From assembly GCF_023028105.1 (NCBI RefSeq), contig NZ_CP095492.1, positions 62,001-126,000 on the forward strand: a stretch of 64,000 nucleotides of DNA, given 5' to 3'. The notes under the pieces were generated by a model. It saw only the letters and a list, made by a program, of their open reading frames with translations, ran no database searches and had not been told where the DNA came from. Position 1 is the first letter of the stretch. Every line of letters begins with the position of its first letter. Source of the stretch: Halosolutus gelatinilyticus. Its GTDB lineage: Archaea > Halobacteriota > Halobacteria > Halobacteriales > Natrialbaceae. Made by a program: the position numbers and the translations under genes. Positions 36,421 to 46,300 of this stretch are shown one piece after another.

Positions 36421-37119
36421 CGGTCGTGTTTAGTCAAGCGTGAAAAGTGAGACGGTGTGATTTCTTGCTGGTCTATGGCAGAAATCAGCCGCCTCGTCGG
36501 GTGTAGTGACTGGATCGACATGGAGGTTGTGGAGCGGGAACGGACACCCGAACCAGCGATGAAACTCGGTATTCAATTCCATCTAGCGGGTCTCTCGCTG
36601 TCGAATACCGTCTCGTTTCTCGCCGACCTGGGTGTCGAGCGCTCTCGGAACGCGGTTCATGATTGGGTGCGGAAAGCCGGTCTACAGCCTACCGAGGGCC
36701 GAAGCCAGAATCACGTCGTGCTGGACGAGACGGTGATTCGGATCAATTCCCAGCAATACTGGCTGTACGCTGCCTGTAACCCCGAAACAACCAATCTGTT
36801 TCACGTTCGACTCTTTCCGACTACGACGACCGCAGCAACCCAGATGTTCCTCGCTGAATTACGCGAGAAACACTCCGTCGATTCTGCCGTGTTTCTGGTC
36901 GATGGCGCTCAGCATCTCCAAACTGCGCTTTCCCGAGCTGGGCTTCGATTTCATCCTGAACGACATGGAAATCGGAACAGCATCGAGCGCATCTTCCGCG
37001 AATTGAAACGCCGAACGTCTTCGTTCTCGAACTGCTTTAGCCACGTTTTCCCTGAAACCGCTGAAAACTGGCTCCAAACGTTCGCTCGCTGGTTCAACGG
37101 GCCTAACTAAACACGACCG
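36421..37119 (+). mobile_element. IS6-family insertion sequence (complete)
   Basis: A 699-bp element with a perfect 14-bp terminal inverted repeat, CGGTCGTGTTTAGT at 36421-36434 and its complement at 37106-37119, enclosing one transposase gene. The 8 bases outside each end (GCCCGTGA and AATGAACA) do not match, so no target duplication is visible; an old or recombined insertion is likely. Confidence 0.85.
36475..37110 (+). CDS. IS6-family DDE transposase
   Basis: A 211-residue transposase. An N-terminal helix-turn-helix part (LSLSNTVSFLADLGVERSRN) is followed by the catalytic core: the first Asp in VVLDETVI, the second in FLVDGAQH and the Glu in HGNRNSIERIFRELKRR. The length and motifs match haloarchaeal IS6 elements that move by copy-in/replicative transposition. 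ATG 36475 is favoured over an upstream start at 36457. The stop codon overlaps the right terminal repeat. The gene looks intact. Confidence 0.9.
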   Translation: MAEISRLVGCSDWIDMEVVERERTPEPAMKLGIQFHLAGLSLSNTVSFLADLGVERSRNAVHDWVRKAGLQPTEGRSQNHVVLDETVIRINSQQYWLYAACNPETTNLFHVRLFPTTTTAATQMFLAELREKHSVDSAVFLVDGAQHLQTALSRAGLRFHPERHGNRNSIERIFRELKRRTSSFSNCFSHVFPETAENWLQTFARWFNGPN

Positions 37120-37415
37120 AATGAACAAATCTTGCGAGGAGCAGCGGGCGAGATGCTCCTCGAGAATCAACTGACACGTGCCTTTCTTTCAACGCGGTCT
37201 GCACCGACTCAGCTCCTATATGATAGAGCGTGTGTCTACCTAGAGCTATCTGCCGAGACGGAGATAGCGATCTACCGCAAAGAGATGATGAGCCGTCGCA
37301 CCGAAATCGAACCACCGCACAGCAATAGAGCCGCTGCACTGGTCATCAGGCGTTCGGACTTGAATCGCACCACAGTGTCGGATAGATTAACTGTCGAGTG
37401 AAATCAATCGTGAGT

Positions 37416-38078
37416 ATGCGCTATCTCACAGCTCGCCTCATCCCGAGTGAGGAAGGCGTCTTCCACCCCCTGGGCAGCGAACTCAGGGAAGAGCCGTCGG
37501 TACGCCGCGAAGCCATTCACCACGCAGAACACCTTGACGACGGCACCGTCGTCCTTCTAGCCGAGGCAAGCGGTAACCGCCACCGGTACGAGGAGATTAT
37601 GGCAGCCTCATCGCACGTTGACGACTTCCTCGTCGCCGGCGAAGAGCGGTGGATGTCGGTGAACTGATGCGAACCGACACACGCCATACGCCGAGCTCTG
37701 GAGCACCAACACGATGCCGGCGTAATCGCGGATATGCCCATCCGGTTCACCGGCGACGGGTCGATGCGGATCACCTACCTAGGGAGCGATACCGGGTTCC
37801 GGCGGCTGTTCGAGGAGGCGAACCAGCTGGAAGACGTGCCGTTCCGATTCGAGGTCGTCGAGATCGGCGACTACGAACCAGAGAGGGCGTCGCTGGTCAG
37901 CTCGCTGACGACGCGCCAGCGGAAAGTCATAGAGGTGGCTGTCGAGACCGGATACTACAGGTCGCCCCGAGAAACGAGCCTCGAGGATGTCGTCGACGCC
38001 GTAGGTATCGCTCCGTCAACCGCCAGCGAACACCTTCGAAAGATCGAATCCCGCGTCTTCTCGGCGCTTTTCGGGTAG
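37416..38078 (+). pseudogene. HTH-10 (bacterio-opsin activator-like) regulator, broken by one in-frame stop
   Basis: Two pieces in the same frame make one regulator of about 220 residues. The N-terminal part (MRYLTARLIPSEEGVF ... EERWMSVN) ends in TGA at 37665-37667, and the reading frame continues without interruption as CEPTHAIRRALEHQHD to the C-terminal HTH_10 domain (LTTRQRKVIEVAVETGYY, SLEDVVDAVGIAPSTASEH). Only one nonsense change is needed to explain it. A GATTAAC box about 27 bp before ATG 37416 shows the promoter remains. A restart at ATG 37734 could still yield a 114-residue DNA-binding fragment. Confidence 0.85.
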
Positions 38079-38168
38079 GGAGTGATTCAGATCGAATTGT
38101 GGAGTTAAAAATAGCCCTATGACTGCGGCAGCAACCATATTCAGCTACGTAGTTTATTCTCACTACTG

Positions 38169-39062
38169 ATGACGAACACAGAAACGCACCCGACCACCGA
38201 TGCATCGTTACTTGCTGATCACGATGTTGAATCTACCTATCGCGACGTAAATGACGTCCAATTACATGTCGTAGCCGCGGGTGAACCCGATGCCCCACTG
38301 GTCGTCCTACTGCATGGGCATCCCGATTTCTGGTACGGCTGGCGCGACCAGATCATTTCGCTCGTCGAAGCCGGCTTTCGTGTGATCGTCCCGGACCAGC
38401 GGGGCTCCAATCTGAGTGAGGCCCCCGACGAGATCGATGCCTATCGGCAATCAGAACTGTCTGCCGACGTATGCGAATTGATCCGGAGCGAGGGCCGGGA
38501 ATCGGCCCACGTAGTTGGACACGACTTCGGTGGATTCGTCGCCTGGAATGTAGCACTCCGTGACCCGTCAATCATCGATCGTCTCGGGATCTTAAATGTT
38601 CCACATCCAACGGTCTATCGAAACGTCTTACGAGCTAGCCCCCAACAGATCGTCCGGAGCTGGTACGTGTGGTTTTATCAGTTACCGAAACTACCCGAGT
38701 GGATGTTTCGTCGGAACGATATGGCCAATATGGTTGCTTCTCTTGAAGTAACTTCAAATCCTGGAACGTTCGACGAAGAAACGATCCATCGCTATCGGTC
38801 GGCCTGGCAACACACCGGCGTTGGTCCACGGATACACTGGTATCGCGGGTTTCGTCGTTCGGAACGCCCGCCACGCGACACCGTTGTCCAGCCGACGCTG
38901 ATTTGTTGGGGAGAAGATGACATAGCACTCGTCCCCTCGATGGCTAAAAAGAGCGTCGACTACTGTCAAAATGGGCAGCTACGAATGTTCCCTGAGACAT
39001 CACATTGGGTACACCATGAGCGTGAGGAAGTCACTAAAGCGCTACTGCGCCATTTCTCGTAA
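38169..39062 (+). CDS. Alpha/beta hydrolase, epoxide hydrolase/haloalkane dehalogenase type
   Basis: A 297-residue alpha/beta hydrolase. The oxyanion-hole segment is LLHGHPDFWYGWRDQ, the nucleophile Asp is in VVGHDFGGFVAW (Asp rather than Ser, as in epoxide hydrolases), and the acid and base are near CWGEDDIALVPS and MFPETSHWVHHE. It has no signal peptide. It has a different composition from the sugar genes and lies among mobile and broken genes, so it may be an acquired detoxification enzyme. The substrate is unknown. Confidence 0.85.
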   Translation: MTNTETHPTTDASLLADHDVESTYRDVNDVQLHVVAAGEPDAPLVVLLHGHPDFWYGWRDQIISLVEAGFRVIVPDQRGSNLSEAPDEIDAYRQSELSADVCELIRSEGRESAHVVGHDFGGFVAWNVALRDPSIIDRLGILNVPHPTVYRNVLRASPQQIVRSWYVWFYQLPKLPEWMFRRNDMANMVASLEVTSNPGTFDEETIHRYRSAWQHTGVGPRIHWYRGFRRSERPPRDTVVQPTLICWGEDDIALVPSMAKKSVDYCQNGQLRMFPETSHWVHHEREEVTKALLRHFS

Positions 39063-39984
39063 CCAACAGAACGGTTTCCAGGTCCCTGGCGCGTTAGCAG
39101 ATTGTGCTTCTCGTCTTTACCACCGGATGACGGCCGACGAAAGAGCAATCAGTCGATATACAGGCGAAATAGGAGTAATAGTTAAACTCCCTGCAATAGG
39201 TACCTATCTCCTCTGAATCGTGTGAACCACGCCTACGTCCTATAAATCCCAGACAACACTTCGATCGGTAACTGAGCCGATTCGGCCGCCTCCAAACTTT
39301 CGTATGATGCTCGTTATGGTTGTTACTTGTTCTACTATGCTCGTGAACTTGGTCCGCTATCAGATGTTTCTCGGTATCACTGTGATCGGCTTCTCGGATA
39401 TCGCTAGTAGCGGGGTTTCACCGGTACGTTTGCTCTTCCAAGGAGGTTGCCTCTCTAAAGATAGCTGCCATAATTGTTCTTGAGCTTGTCTACTCACCGC
39501 CGGATATGGACGAGATAGAAATAGTCAGAAAACTAGTTAGCTTCCGATCTTAATTCATTACTGTCATGTTTATCGACGTTTCGATTCATGGGTTCCGTAC
39601 TGAAATCGGGACCAGCATCGCTGGCGGGTCGCCTGCAGCTGTGGCACTCCATCAACGAGAAAGATCCATCTCCAACGCAATGGTTCTCACGGAGGTCCCT
39701 GAGGAACATCTCAATCAGTGCTCCTATTCCCATCAAAGTTGCCCACACTGCCGTTTTCAGCAATCGTAACTACGACGCTCCTTTGATGACCGTAGCGTCA
39801 AGGTGTCGTTACGATCTTCGGGTTGCCCGGGTGTTGTGGTTCAGGAAGTCCGCAGAACACGTTACTTACGCCGCTGATAAAACAGTATCATTATTTTCGG
39901 TTGCAGTCTAAGCGGAGACCGGTATCTGTACATATGTTTCCCGACAGTAAACGTTTTACGCATTCATGACAAGCGGTCTTACGA
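39063..39984. other. Gene-poor, relatively AT-rich stretch with a decayed insertion sequence
   Basis: From 39063 to about 39530 nothing is recognised. From 39533 to 39760 there is a decayed IS6 transposase fragment, listed separately, then about 200 bp to the IclR gene with no clear feature. Confidence 0.6.
39533..39760 (-). pseudogene. Decayed IS6-family transposase fragment
   Basis: On the minus strand IEMFLRDLRENH aligns with TQMFLAELREKH of the intact transposase, then with a frame change VDGVPQLQATRQR aligns with VDGAQHLQTALSR, and MNRNVDKHDSNELR with HGNRNSIERIFREL. The second Asp survives, but the protein is frameshifted and truncated at both ends. Nucleotide similarity (for example CGATTTCA and ATCGAAAC blocks) supports common origin with the element at 36421. 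Confidence 0.75.
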
Positions 39985-40731
39985 ATGACAGACAGTCAGC
40001 CCTCGATCGGGACCGTTGGAACGTCGTTCGAGATAATCGAAGGGCTGAACGAGCTCGGGGAGGCCGGCATCACCGAACTCGCACAGTACCTCGACAAGTC
40101 GAAGAGTTCTGTGTATAAACACTTGAATTCACTGTTGGAACTGGGTTATGTGACGAAGCAGGACGGGCGCTACAAGCTCGGACTAGCGTTTTTCCGCCTC
40201 GGTTACGGCATCCGCGAAGCCAATCGACTGTACAAGGCCGCGAGCGCCCCTCTCGATAATCTCGCCCAGACGACCGGCGAGACGGTATCCCTGATCGTCG
40301 AAGAGCACGGTGATGCCGTCTGTCTCTACCAGGCCAGCTCTCGCCCCGAGGGAATCAGGACGATCAGGGAGTCAGAGCGTGTGCCGCCGGACTCGATCAC
40401 GGCCGGAAAGGCCATCCTCTCTGGTCGGTCCACGTCCGAAGCTATCCAACTCCTAGATCGCCAGCACCAGGATGGTCAACAGGCATACTCCGAGCTATGC
40501 TCGGAGCTTGGATCGATCCACGAGCGGCAGGTGCTCATCGAGCGCTCACCTGACGAGTCTGACTGTAATGCGGTCGCCACTCCAATCTACGACGGGGACG
40601 ACTACGCCATTGGCGCGATCATGGTTTACGGTTCACCGACGAACATGGCAGGTAAACACCTGGAGGAGGACATTCCTGGCCTCCTTATCAGCACCGCGAA
40701 GACAATCGAGGTCGAACTCGCCACCCGATAG
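39985..40731 (+). CDS. IclR-family transcriptional regulator
   Basis: A 248-residue regulator. The N-terminal winged HTH includes GEAGITELAQYLDKSKSSVYKHLNSL (about 28-53), followed by YVTKQDGRYKLG and an effector-binding domain from about residue 80 (TGETVSLIVEEHGDAVCLYQ, RVPPDSITAGKAIL, DGDDYAIGAIMVYG). Haloarchaeal IclR proteins such as XacR control pentose catabolism, and this one precedes the GH51 gene by 242 bp on the same strand. It probably senses arabinose or a uronate derivative, but that is inference. It is the only intact sugar-type regulator in the window. Confidence 0.92.
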   Translation: MTDSQPSIGTVGTSFEIIEGLNELGEAGITELAQYLDKSKSSVYKHLNSLLELGYVTKQDGRYKLGLAFFRLGYGIREANRLYKAASAPLDNLAQTTGETVSLIVEEHGDAVCLYQASSRPEGIRTIRESERVPPDSITAGKAILSGRSTSEAIQLLDRQHQDGQQAYSELCSELGSIHERQVLIERSPDESDCNAVATPIYDGDDYAIGAIMVYGSPTNMAGKHLEEDIPGLLISTAKTIEVELATR

Positions 40732-40973
40732 ACACTCCGAGGCTGCTTACCTCTCGGAAACTGTGCGTAGGAGTACCTGCGCGTTGGTGACCCGGCGGAA
40801 CCTGATGTTCTCGATCGAATTTGTCGGTCTGATTGTCATCTTGACGGCGAGGGTGAAAACCTGCTACAGGTTCGGTGCTAACTCCGAGCCGGGAACTCAC
40901 GACGCCACCTCCGAGCAGAAATGAGAGATATTCAACTGGTTGCCAAACGCTTATTGAGTGACTCTTCTTAACC

Positions 40974-43091
40974 ATGCGCGTGTCAGACGAGACGAGCGGC
41001 CGAGCGACGGTTAGTATTGACACCGCCGAACAGAGCGACTGGAGCGTCGACCCGCGCGTGTTCGGGAAGTTCACGGAGATGAACGGCCGCGAGGCGTACC
41101 CGGGAATCTACTCGGAGCACCTGGCGAACGGCTCGTTCGAGGAGTGGTACACCTGGCCCAAGCGGCCGCGCGAGGACGCTCCGGACTGGTGGTGCCGCAC
41201 CGAGGTCGTCCACCGGGACGTCGACCGGGAACCGAACGTGGCCTATCCGTGGGAGTCCCGTCGGGACGGACGCGTCACCTTCGAACACCTTGTCGGCGGC
41301 GTCCACGGCAGGGACGCCACTGTCCCGCCGAGGACCGACACGCTCGGCAGAGAGCACCGCGAGCCGCCCGCCCGCTACCAGCGGATCACCGTCTGGGAGG
41401 GCGAAGGCGGCGTCGTCCAGCGCCTCGCGCTCCCCGACGATCGGACCCTGGAGTACGTGCTCGAACTCAGCGTCCGCGGCGACGGCCACGACGAGGTCGA
41501 AATCGAAATGGAAGGCGCCGACGGAACGGTACTCGCTCGGGAGCTGGTGCCGGTGAGCGACGAGTGGCGGCGCCACGAAGTCACGCTCGAACTCGACGCG
41601 GAGAGCGACGATAGATACGAGAACTCCGCGTTCGGCGTCCACTCGCTGGTGCTCTCCGTCGAAGGGCGAGGGCACACCGACCTCGACTGGGCGAAGCTCC
41701 GAGCCGGCGACGCCGTGAACGAGAAGTTCAACCCGACGGCGATCGAGAACATCCGCGAGTACGGCGTCCCCTCGATTCGGTGGCCGGGAGGGAACTTCAC
41801 GAGTCAGTACCACTGGCGCGACGGCGTCGGCCCGCTCGAGGAGCGCCCGGTACGAACCGAGCTGCACTGGGGCGGCCTCGAACCGAACTACCTCGGGACC
41901 AACGAGTTCCTCGAATTTTGCGAGCTGGCGGACGTCCATCCCTACCTCAACGTTGGCTTCAGCGAGCACATCTCGCCCGTGGAGGCCGCCGACTGGGTCG
42001 AATACGTCAACGGAGACCCCGGGGAGACGAAGATGGGCTCACTCCGTGCGGAGCACGGTTACGAGGAGCCCTGGGGCGTCGACGTCTTTCAGGTGGGCAA
42101 CGAGGTGTGGGGTACCTTCCAGATCGGTCACACGGAGCCCGACGAGTACGGCCGACGATTCCGCGAGTACTACGACGCGATCACGGGCGTCGACCCGGGC
42201 ATCGACGTCGCGGCGACGGCGCTGGATCCCGGAATGCACACCTGGGGCGGCCCCGGCTGGAACGAGCGGTTCTTCGAGGCTGGCGGACGCGTCGCGGACG
42301 GTATCGACATCCACCGGTACGTCCACGGCGAAGCCGACGGGGACGCCGACGTCGACCCGATCGCGTTCAACCAGCAGCTCGTCCTCTTCCCGACGCAGTT
42401 CGAGGAGAACGTCGAGCGGTTGCGCGAGACGGCCGCCGAGTACGACGCCGATCCGGACGTGACGGTCGGCGAGTGGAACATGGGCGCGGGCGGCCTCCCC
42501 GACGGTCCCCGCGCGAAGTATGGTACGATGGCCCACGCCGCCTTCTGCGCGGGGATGTACAACGCCTTCCTCCGCCAGGGCGACGCCGTTCGGTTCGGCC
42601 ACCAACGCGACAACTCGTTCAAGCACCGCCCGTTCCCGAGCGACCTGCGGCCGTTCGAAACGGCGAACAACGCCGCGATGCGCCTGTACACCGAACGGCT
42701 TCGCGAGGGCGACTGGCATCACATCCCAGCCGCCGTCGACGGCCCGGGTGGGGATATCGACCGCCACGGCGAGCGGATCAGGGCGCAGGAGGACACGCCG
42801 TACGTCGACGCGGCGGCCGTCTGCTCGGGCGATGACGTCGCCGTGTTCCTCGTGAACCGCGACCTCCGCGAGGTCCGCGCGGCCGTCGTCGACCTGGGGG
42901 AGCTGGCCCCCGGCGACCAGGTCGCAGTCACTGTCCAGCGCGCCGACGATCCGCTCGACGACACCTGCGAGTGGGACGGCACCGTGTGCTACGAACTCGA
43001 GGAGCGTCGGATCGAGGCGGACGCCCGCGGACGCGTCGTCGTCGATCTGCCGCCGGCGGGCGTCGCTCGCGCCGACGCGACGCTCGACTGA
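40974..43091 (+). CDS. GH51-like alpha-L-arabinofuranosidase (no signal peptide)
   Basis: A 705-residue GH51-like enzyme in the same subgroup as the lipoprotein at 1529. Order: N-terminal GKFTEMNGREAYPGIYSEHL, a carbohydrate-binding-like insert (about 90-245), then the barrel with acid/base Glu 377 in VFQVGNEVWG and nucleophile Glu 500 in VTVGEWNMG, and a C-terminal beta domain. No Tat signal is present, so it should act inside the cell. Together with the extracellular paralogue it gives an outside/inside pair. A GCTTATTG box lies about 25 bp before ATG 40974, supporting its own promoter. Confidence 0.9.
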   Translation: MRVSDETSGRATVSIDTAEQSDWSVDPRVFGKFTEMNGREAYPGIYSEHLANGSFEEWYTWPKRPREDAPDWWCRTEVVHRDVDREPNVAYPWESRRDGRVTFEHLVGGVHGRDATVPPRTDTLGREHREPPARYQRITVWEGEGGVVQRLALPDDRTLEYVLELSVRGDGHDEVEIEMEGADGTVLARELVPVSDEWRRHEVTLELDAESDDRYENSAFGVHSLVLSVEGRGHTDLDWAKLRAGDAVNEKFNPTAIENIREYGVPSIRWPGGNFTSQYHWRDGVGPLEERPVRTELHWGGLEPNYLGTNEFLEFCELADVHPYLNVGFSEHISPVEAADWVEYVNGDPGETKMGSLRAEHGYEEPWGVDVFQVGNEVWGTFQIGHTEPDEYGRRFREYYDAITGVDPGIDVAATALDPGMHTWGGPGWNERFFEAGGRVADGIDIHRYVHGEADGDADVDPIAFNQQLVLFPTQFEENVERLRETAAEYDADPDVTVGEWNMGAGGLPDGPRAKYGTMAHAAFCAGMYNAFLRQGDAVRFGHQRDNSFKHRPFPSDLRPFETANNAAMRLYTERLREGDWHHIPAAVDGPGGDIDRHGERIRAQEDTPYVDAAAVCSGDDVAVFLVNRDLREVRAAVVDLGELAPGDQVAVTVQRADDPLDDTCEWDGTVCYELEERRIEADARGRVVVDLPPAGVARADATLD

Positions 43092-43307
43092 CCCGGTCTC
43101 TCTGCCGACACCGGTGCGTTCGTGAGCATCCTCGAGAACGTGGTGTGCGCACCTTTCGAGGAATATCCACGCTTCCACAATGTTTTAATAGTATGAAGAT
43201 GAGCTACAGGCTGTCGTACGGTACCACACACGCAGGTATCAGTACCCGGGACGCTCCGACCGTCCGCTCCGCGAGTGAGACGTGACGCGAGCGACTACGC
43301 CAGAACT

Positions 43308-46300
43308 ATGACAGACGGAGATACGCCAGACGACCGGCGGAGAGAGCACAGACCATCGATCGACGAGACGGACGTCCCGCGACGGACATTCCTGACCGGC
43401 TTGGCGGCCGCAGGCGCGCTCGGCGCGGCCAGTTCGGACGGCCTGGCTGACGGCGTCGCGGCCGAATCGACGGCCACCGGCGAAACAGGCTGGGAACCCG
43501 CTGAAGTTCCCTTCGGGATGGAGACGCCCTGGACGAGCGATGTGGGCCCGGAGAACGCCCGGCCGGAGTATCCGCGGCCGCAGATGGTGCGCGAGGAGTG
43601 GCGGAACTTAAACGGCGTCTGGCAGTTCGCCGGCGCCGCCGAGAGCGAGTCGCCGCCGATCGGGGAGGCGCTCGGCGAGCGAATCCTCGTTCCGTATCCC
43701 GTCGAGTCGCCGTTATCGGGGATCGCCCGCCACGAGACGTGGATGTGGTACCGACGGCGGTTCGAGGTCCCCGACGAGTGGATCGTACCGACTGCCCATT
43801 CGGGCAACGTCGAGAACAACCCGAATGCTCAGCGGCTCTTGGTGCACTTCGAGCGAGTGGACTGGGAGGCGACCGTCTACGTCAACGGCGAGGAGGTCGC
43901 CCGACACAAGGGCGGGTACGATCATTTCGTGGCGGACGTCACCGACGCGCTCGTCGAGGACGGCCCGCAGGAACTGGTCGTCGGCGTCTACGACCCGACC
44001 GGAAACAACACCGAACCGATCGGCACGCAGCCGAAGGGGCGCCAGGGCGTCGGCACCGGCTACGGCGGCGAAGGAACACTCTGGATGACACCGACCTCGG
44101 GCATCTGGGATACGGTGTGGATGGAACCGGTCGCCGAAGCGCACATCGAGGAACTGCAACTGACACCGGACCTCGGCGAGGAGGTGCTCCGGCTCACCGC
44201 CGAAGCGCCCACCGACGACGCGACGGTGGTCGCGACGGCCTACGACGAGGACGACGAGAAGGTCGGGCGCGTCACCGGACCAGTCAACGAGGAACTGGAA
44301 CTCCCGGTACCGGACCCGCGCCCGTGGTCGCCCGACGATCCGTTCCTCTACGACCTCGAGGTGGAACTCCGCCGCAAGGACGGGCCGGGTCGGGTCGCGG
44401 AGGCTGGCGGCGGGAAGCTCCTGGACCGCGTCGAGAGCTACTTCGGCATGCGTTCGTTCGGGATGCGCGAGATCGGCGGCGTCGCCCGGCCGACGCTCAA
44501 CGGCGAGCTGTTCTATCCCATCGGCACGCTCGACAGCGGCCAGTGGCCGGACGGCCTCTACGCGGCGCCGACCGACGAGGCGCTGGTCTGGGAGCTGCGG
44601 GCCCAGAAGGAACTGGGCTACAACATGGTGCGCAAGCACGGCAAGGTCGAGACGCGGCGGTGGTTCTCCCACGCGGACCGGCTGGGACTGCTCGTCTGGC
44701 AGGACATGCCCAACATGGAGGAGCCCGCGTTCGAGGGCCTCGATGTCCCGTGGGAAGAGTTCGACCGCGACCAGTTCGAGACCGAGCTCCGCGCGGTCGT
44801 CGACGAACTCGATGGCCACCCCTCGATGTCCGTCTGGATCCCGTTCAACGAGGGCTGGGGGATCCCGGCCGGCGACGTCGAGTACGTGTCGGAGATCGCC
44901 GACAAGGTCGCCGAGTGGGACCCCGAGCGTCTCGTCAACCCGATGAGCGGCTACAACAAGCAGATCGGCGGCCCGAACCGCGAGTGCGGCTGTGGCGACG
45001 TCAACGACGTCCACGAATACCCCGGCCCGATCGCGCCGGAGCCGGAACCGGATCGCATCTCCGCGCTCGGCGAGTTCACGACGCCGTCGTACGGCGTCGA
45101 GGGCCACGTCTGGGGCGACATCAACACCGGCTCTACGGCCGACCGGTTCGTCGAGGAGTACGTCGAGGGCGTCCGCGAACTCCGGGAACTCGTCGTTTCG
45201 GAGGGGCTCAGCGCCTCCGTGTACACCGCGACGACCGACCTCGAGAACGTCGGGAACGGCCTGATCACCTACGACCGCGAGGTCGTAAAGCCCGACCGCG
45301 CCCCCGACGGCGTCCGGCAGGTCCGCGAGGCCCACGACCGGCTTACGGGTGCGGCCGCGGACCTGATGGCGAACGTCTCGATCGATATATCGGTTCCCGA
45401 CACGTATCCCTCGGGCGGCCTGCTCGGCTCGTCCGGCGCGCTGGAGCTCACCGCCACGCTGGAGAACCCGGAGAGCGCCCCGTCCGTGGCGGAGCCAGTC
45501 GAGGACGTCGCGTTCGACCTCGGTCTGCCCGACGGCTGGACGGTCGCGGACGCTTCGGGGACCGAGGTCGACGCGGTCGAGAACGGCGAGTCGGCGACCG
45601 CGATCTGGGAGGTCGTCCCCGACGCGACGACCGCCGGCGACGCTACCGTCGAGATCGGGATCGACTACGGCGTCGCCGGCGAGCGTTTCCGGTTCGCCGA
45701 CGAGCGCTCCATGAGCGCGAGCCTGCTGGCGTACTACCGCTTCGAGGGGAACTTTCGCGACAGCTCGACCTACAGCAACGCCGGCGTGCCGGTCGGCGGC
45801 GCCAGCACCGACGACGTCGCGATCGAGGGACAGTCGGCCATGGTGCTGGACGGTGAGGACGACTACGTGCTGCTCGCCGAGCAGGGCGATCACTTCCTGT
45901 CGGACGCGTTCGCGCGGCGGTCCGTCTCGACGTGGATTCGCCCCGAGTCGACCGATGGCGTCCAGTGCATCTACAACGAGGGCGGAATCTACAACGGGTT
46001 CGGACTCCGCATCGAGGACGGCTCGCTCGTTGCCGGCGTCTCGAACAACGGCGCGCTCGTCACCACCAGCGCGCCGTTCGACCGAACGGAGTGGACCCAC
46101 GTCGTCGCGATCTTCGACGAGGGGATGCTCCGACTCTACGTCAACGGCGAGGAGGTCGCTGCGAACGAGGACGTCGGCTTCGACACGGTGCCTGGTCACG
46201 TCGGCGGCGCTGAGATCGGCAGCTCCACGACGACGACCCCGTGGGGCAGCGAGGTGAACTTCTTCGGCGGGCACGTCGACGCGACGGCGATCTTCGCCGA

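Noticed and set aside
37132-37401. An 89-codon frame after the IS element
   Set aside because: No haloarchaeal composition and it overlaps the promoter of the HTH-10 regulator.
37665-37667. TGA as selenocysteine or another recoding event
   Set aside because: Haloarchaea are not known to use selenocysteine, and no insertion element or conserved Cys/Sec site of a redox protein is seen.
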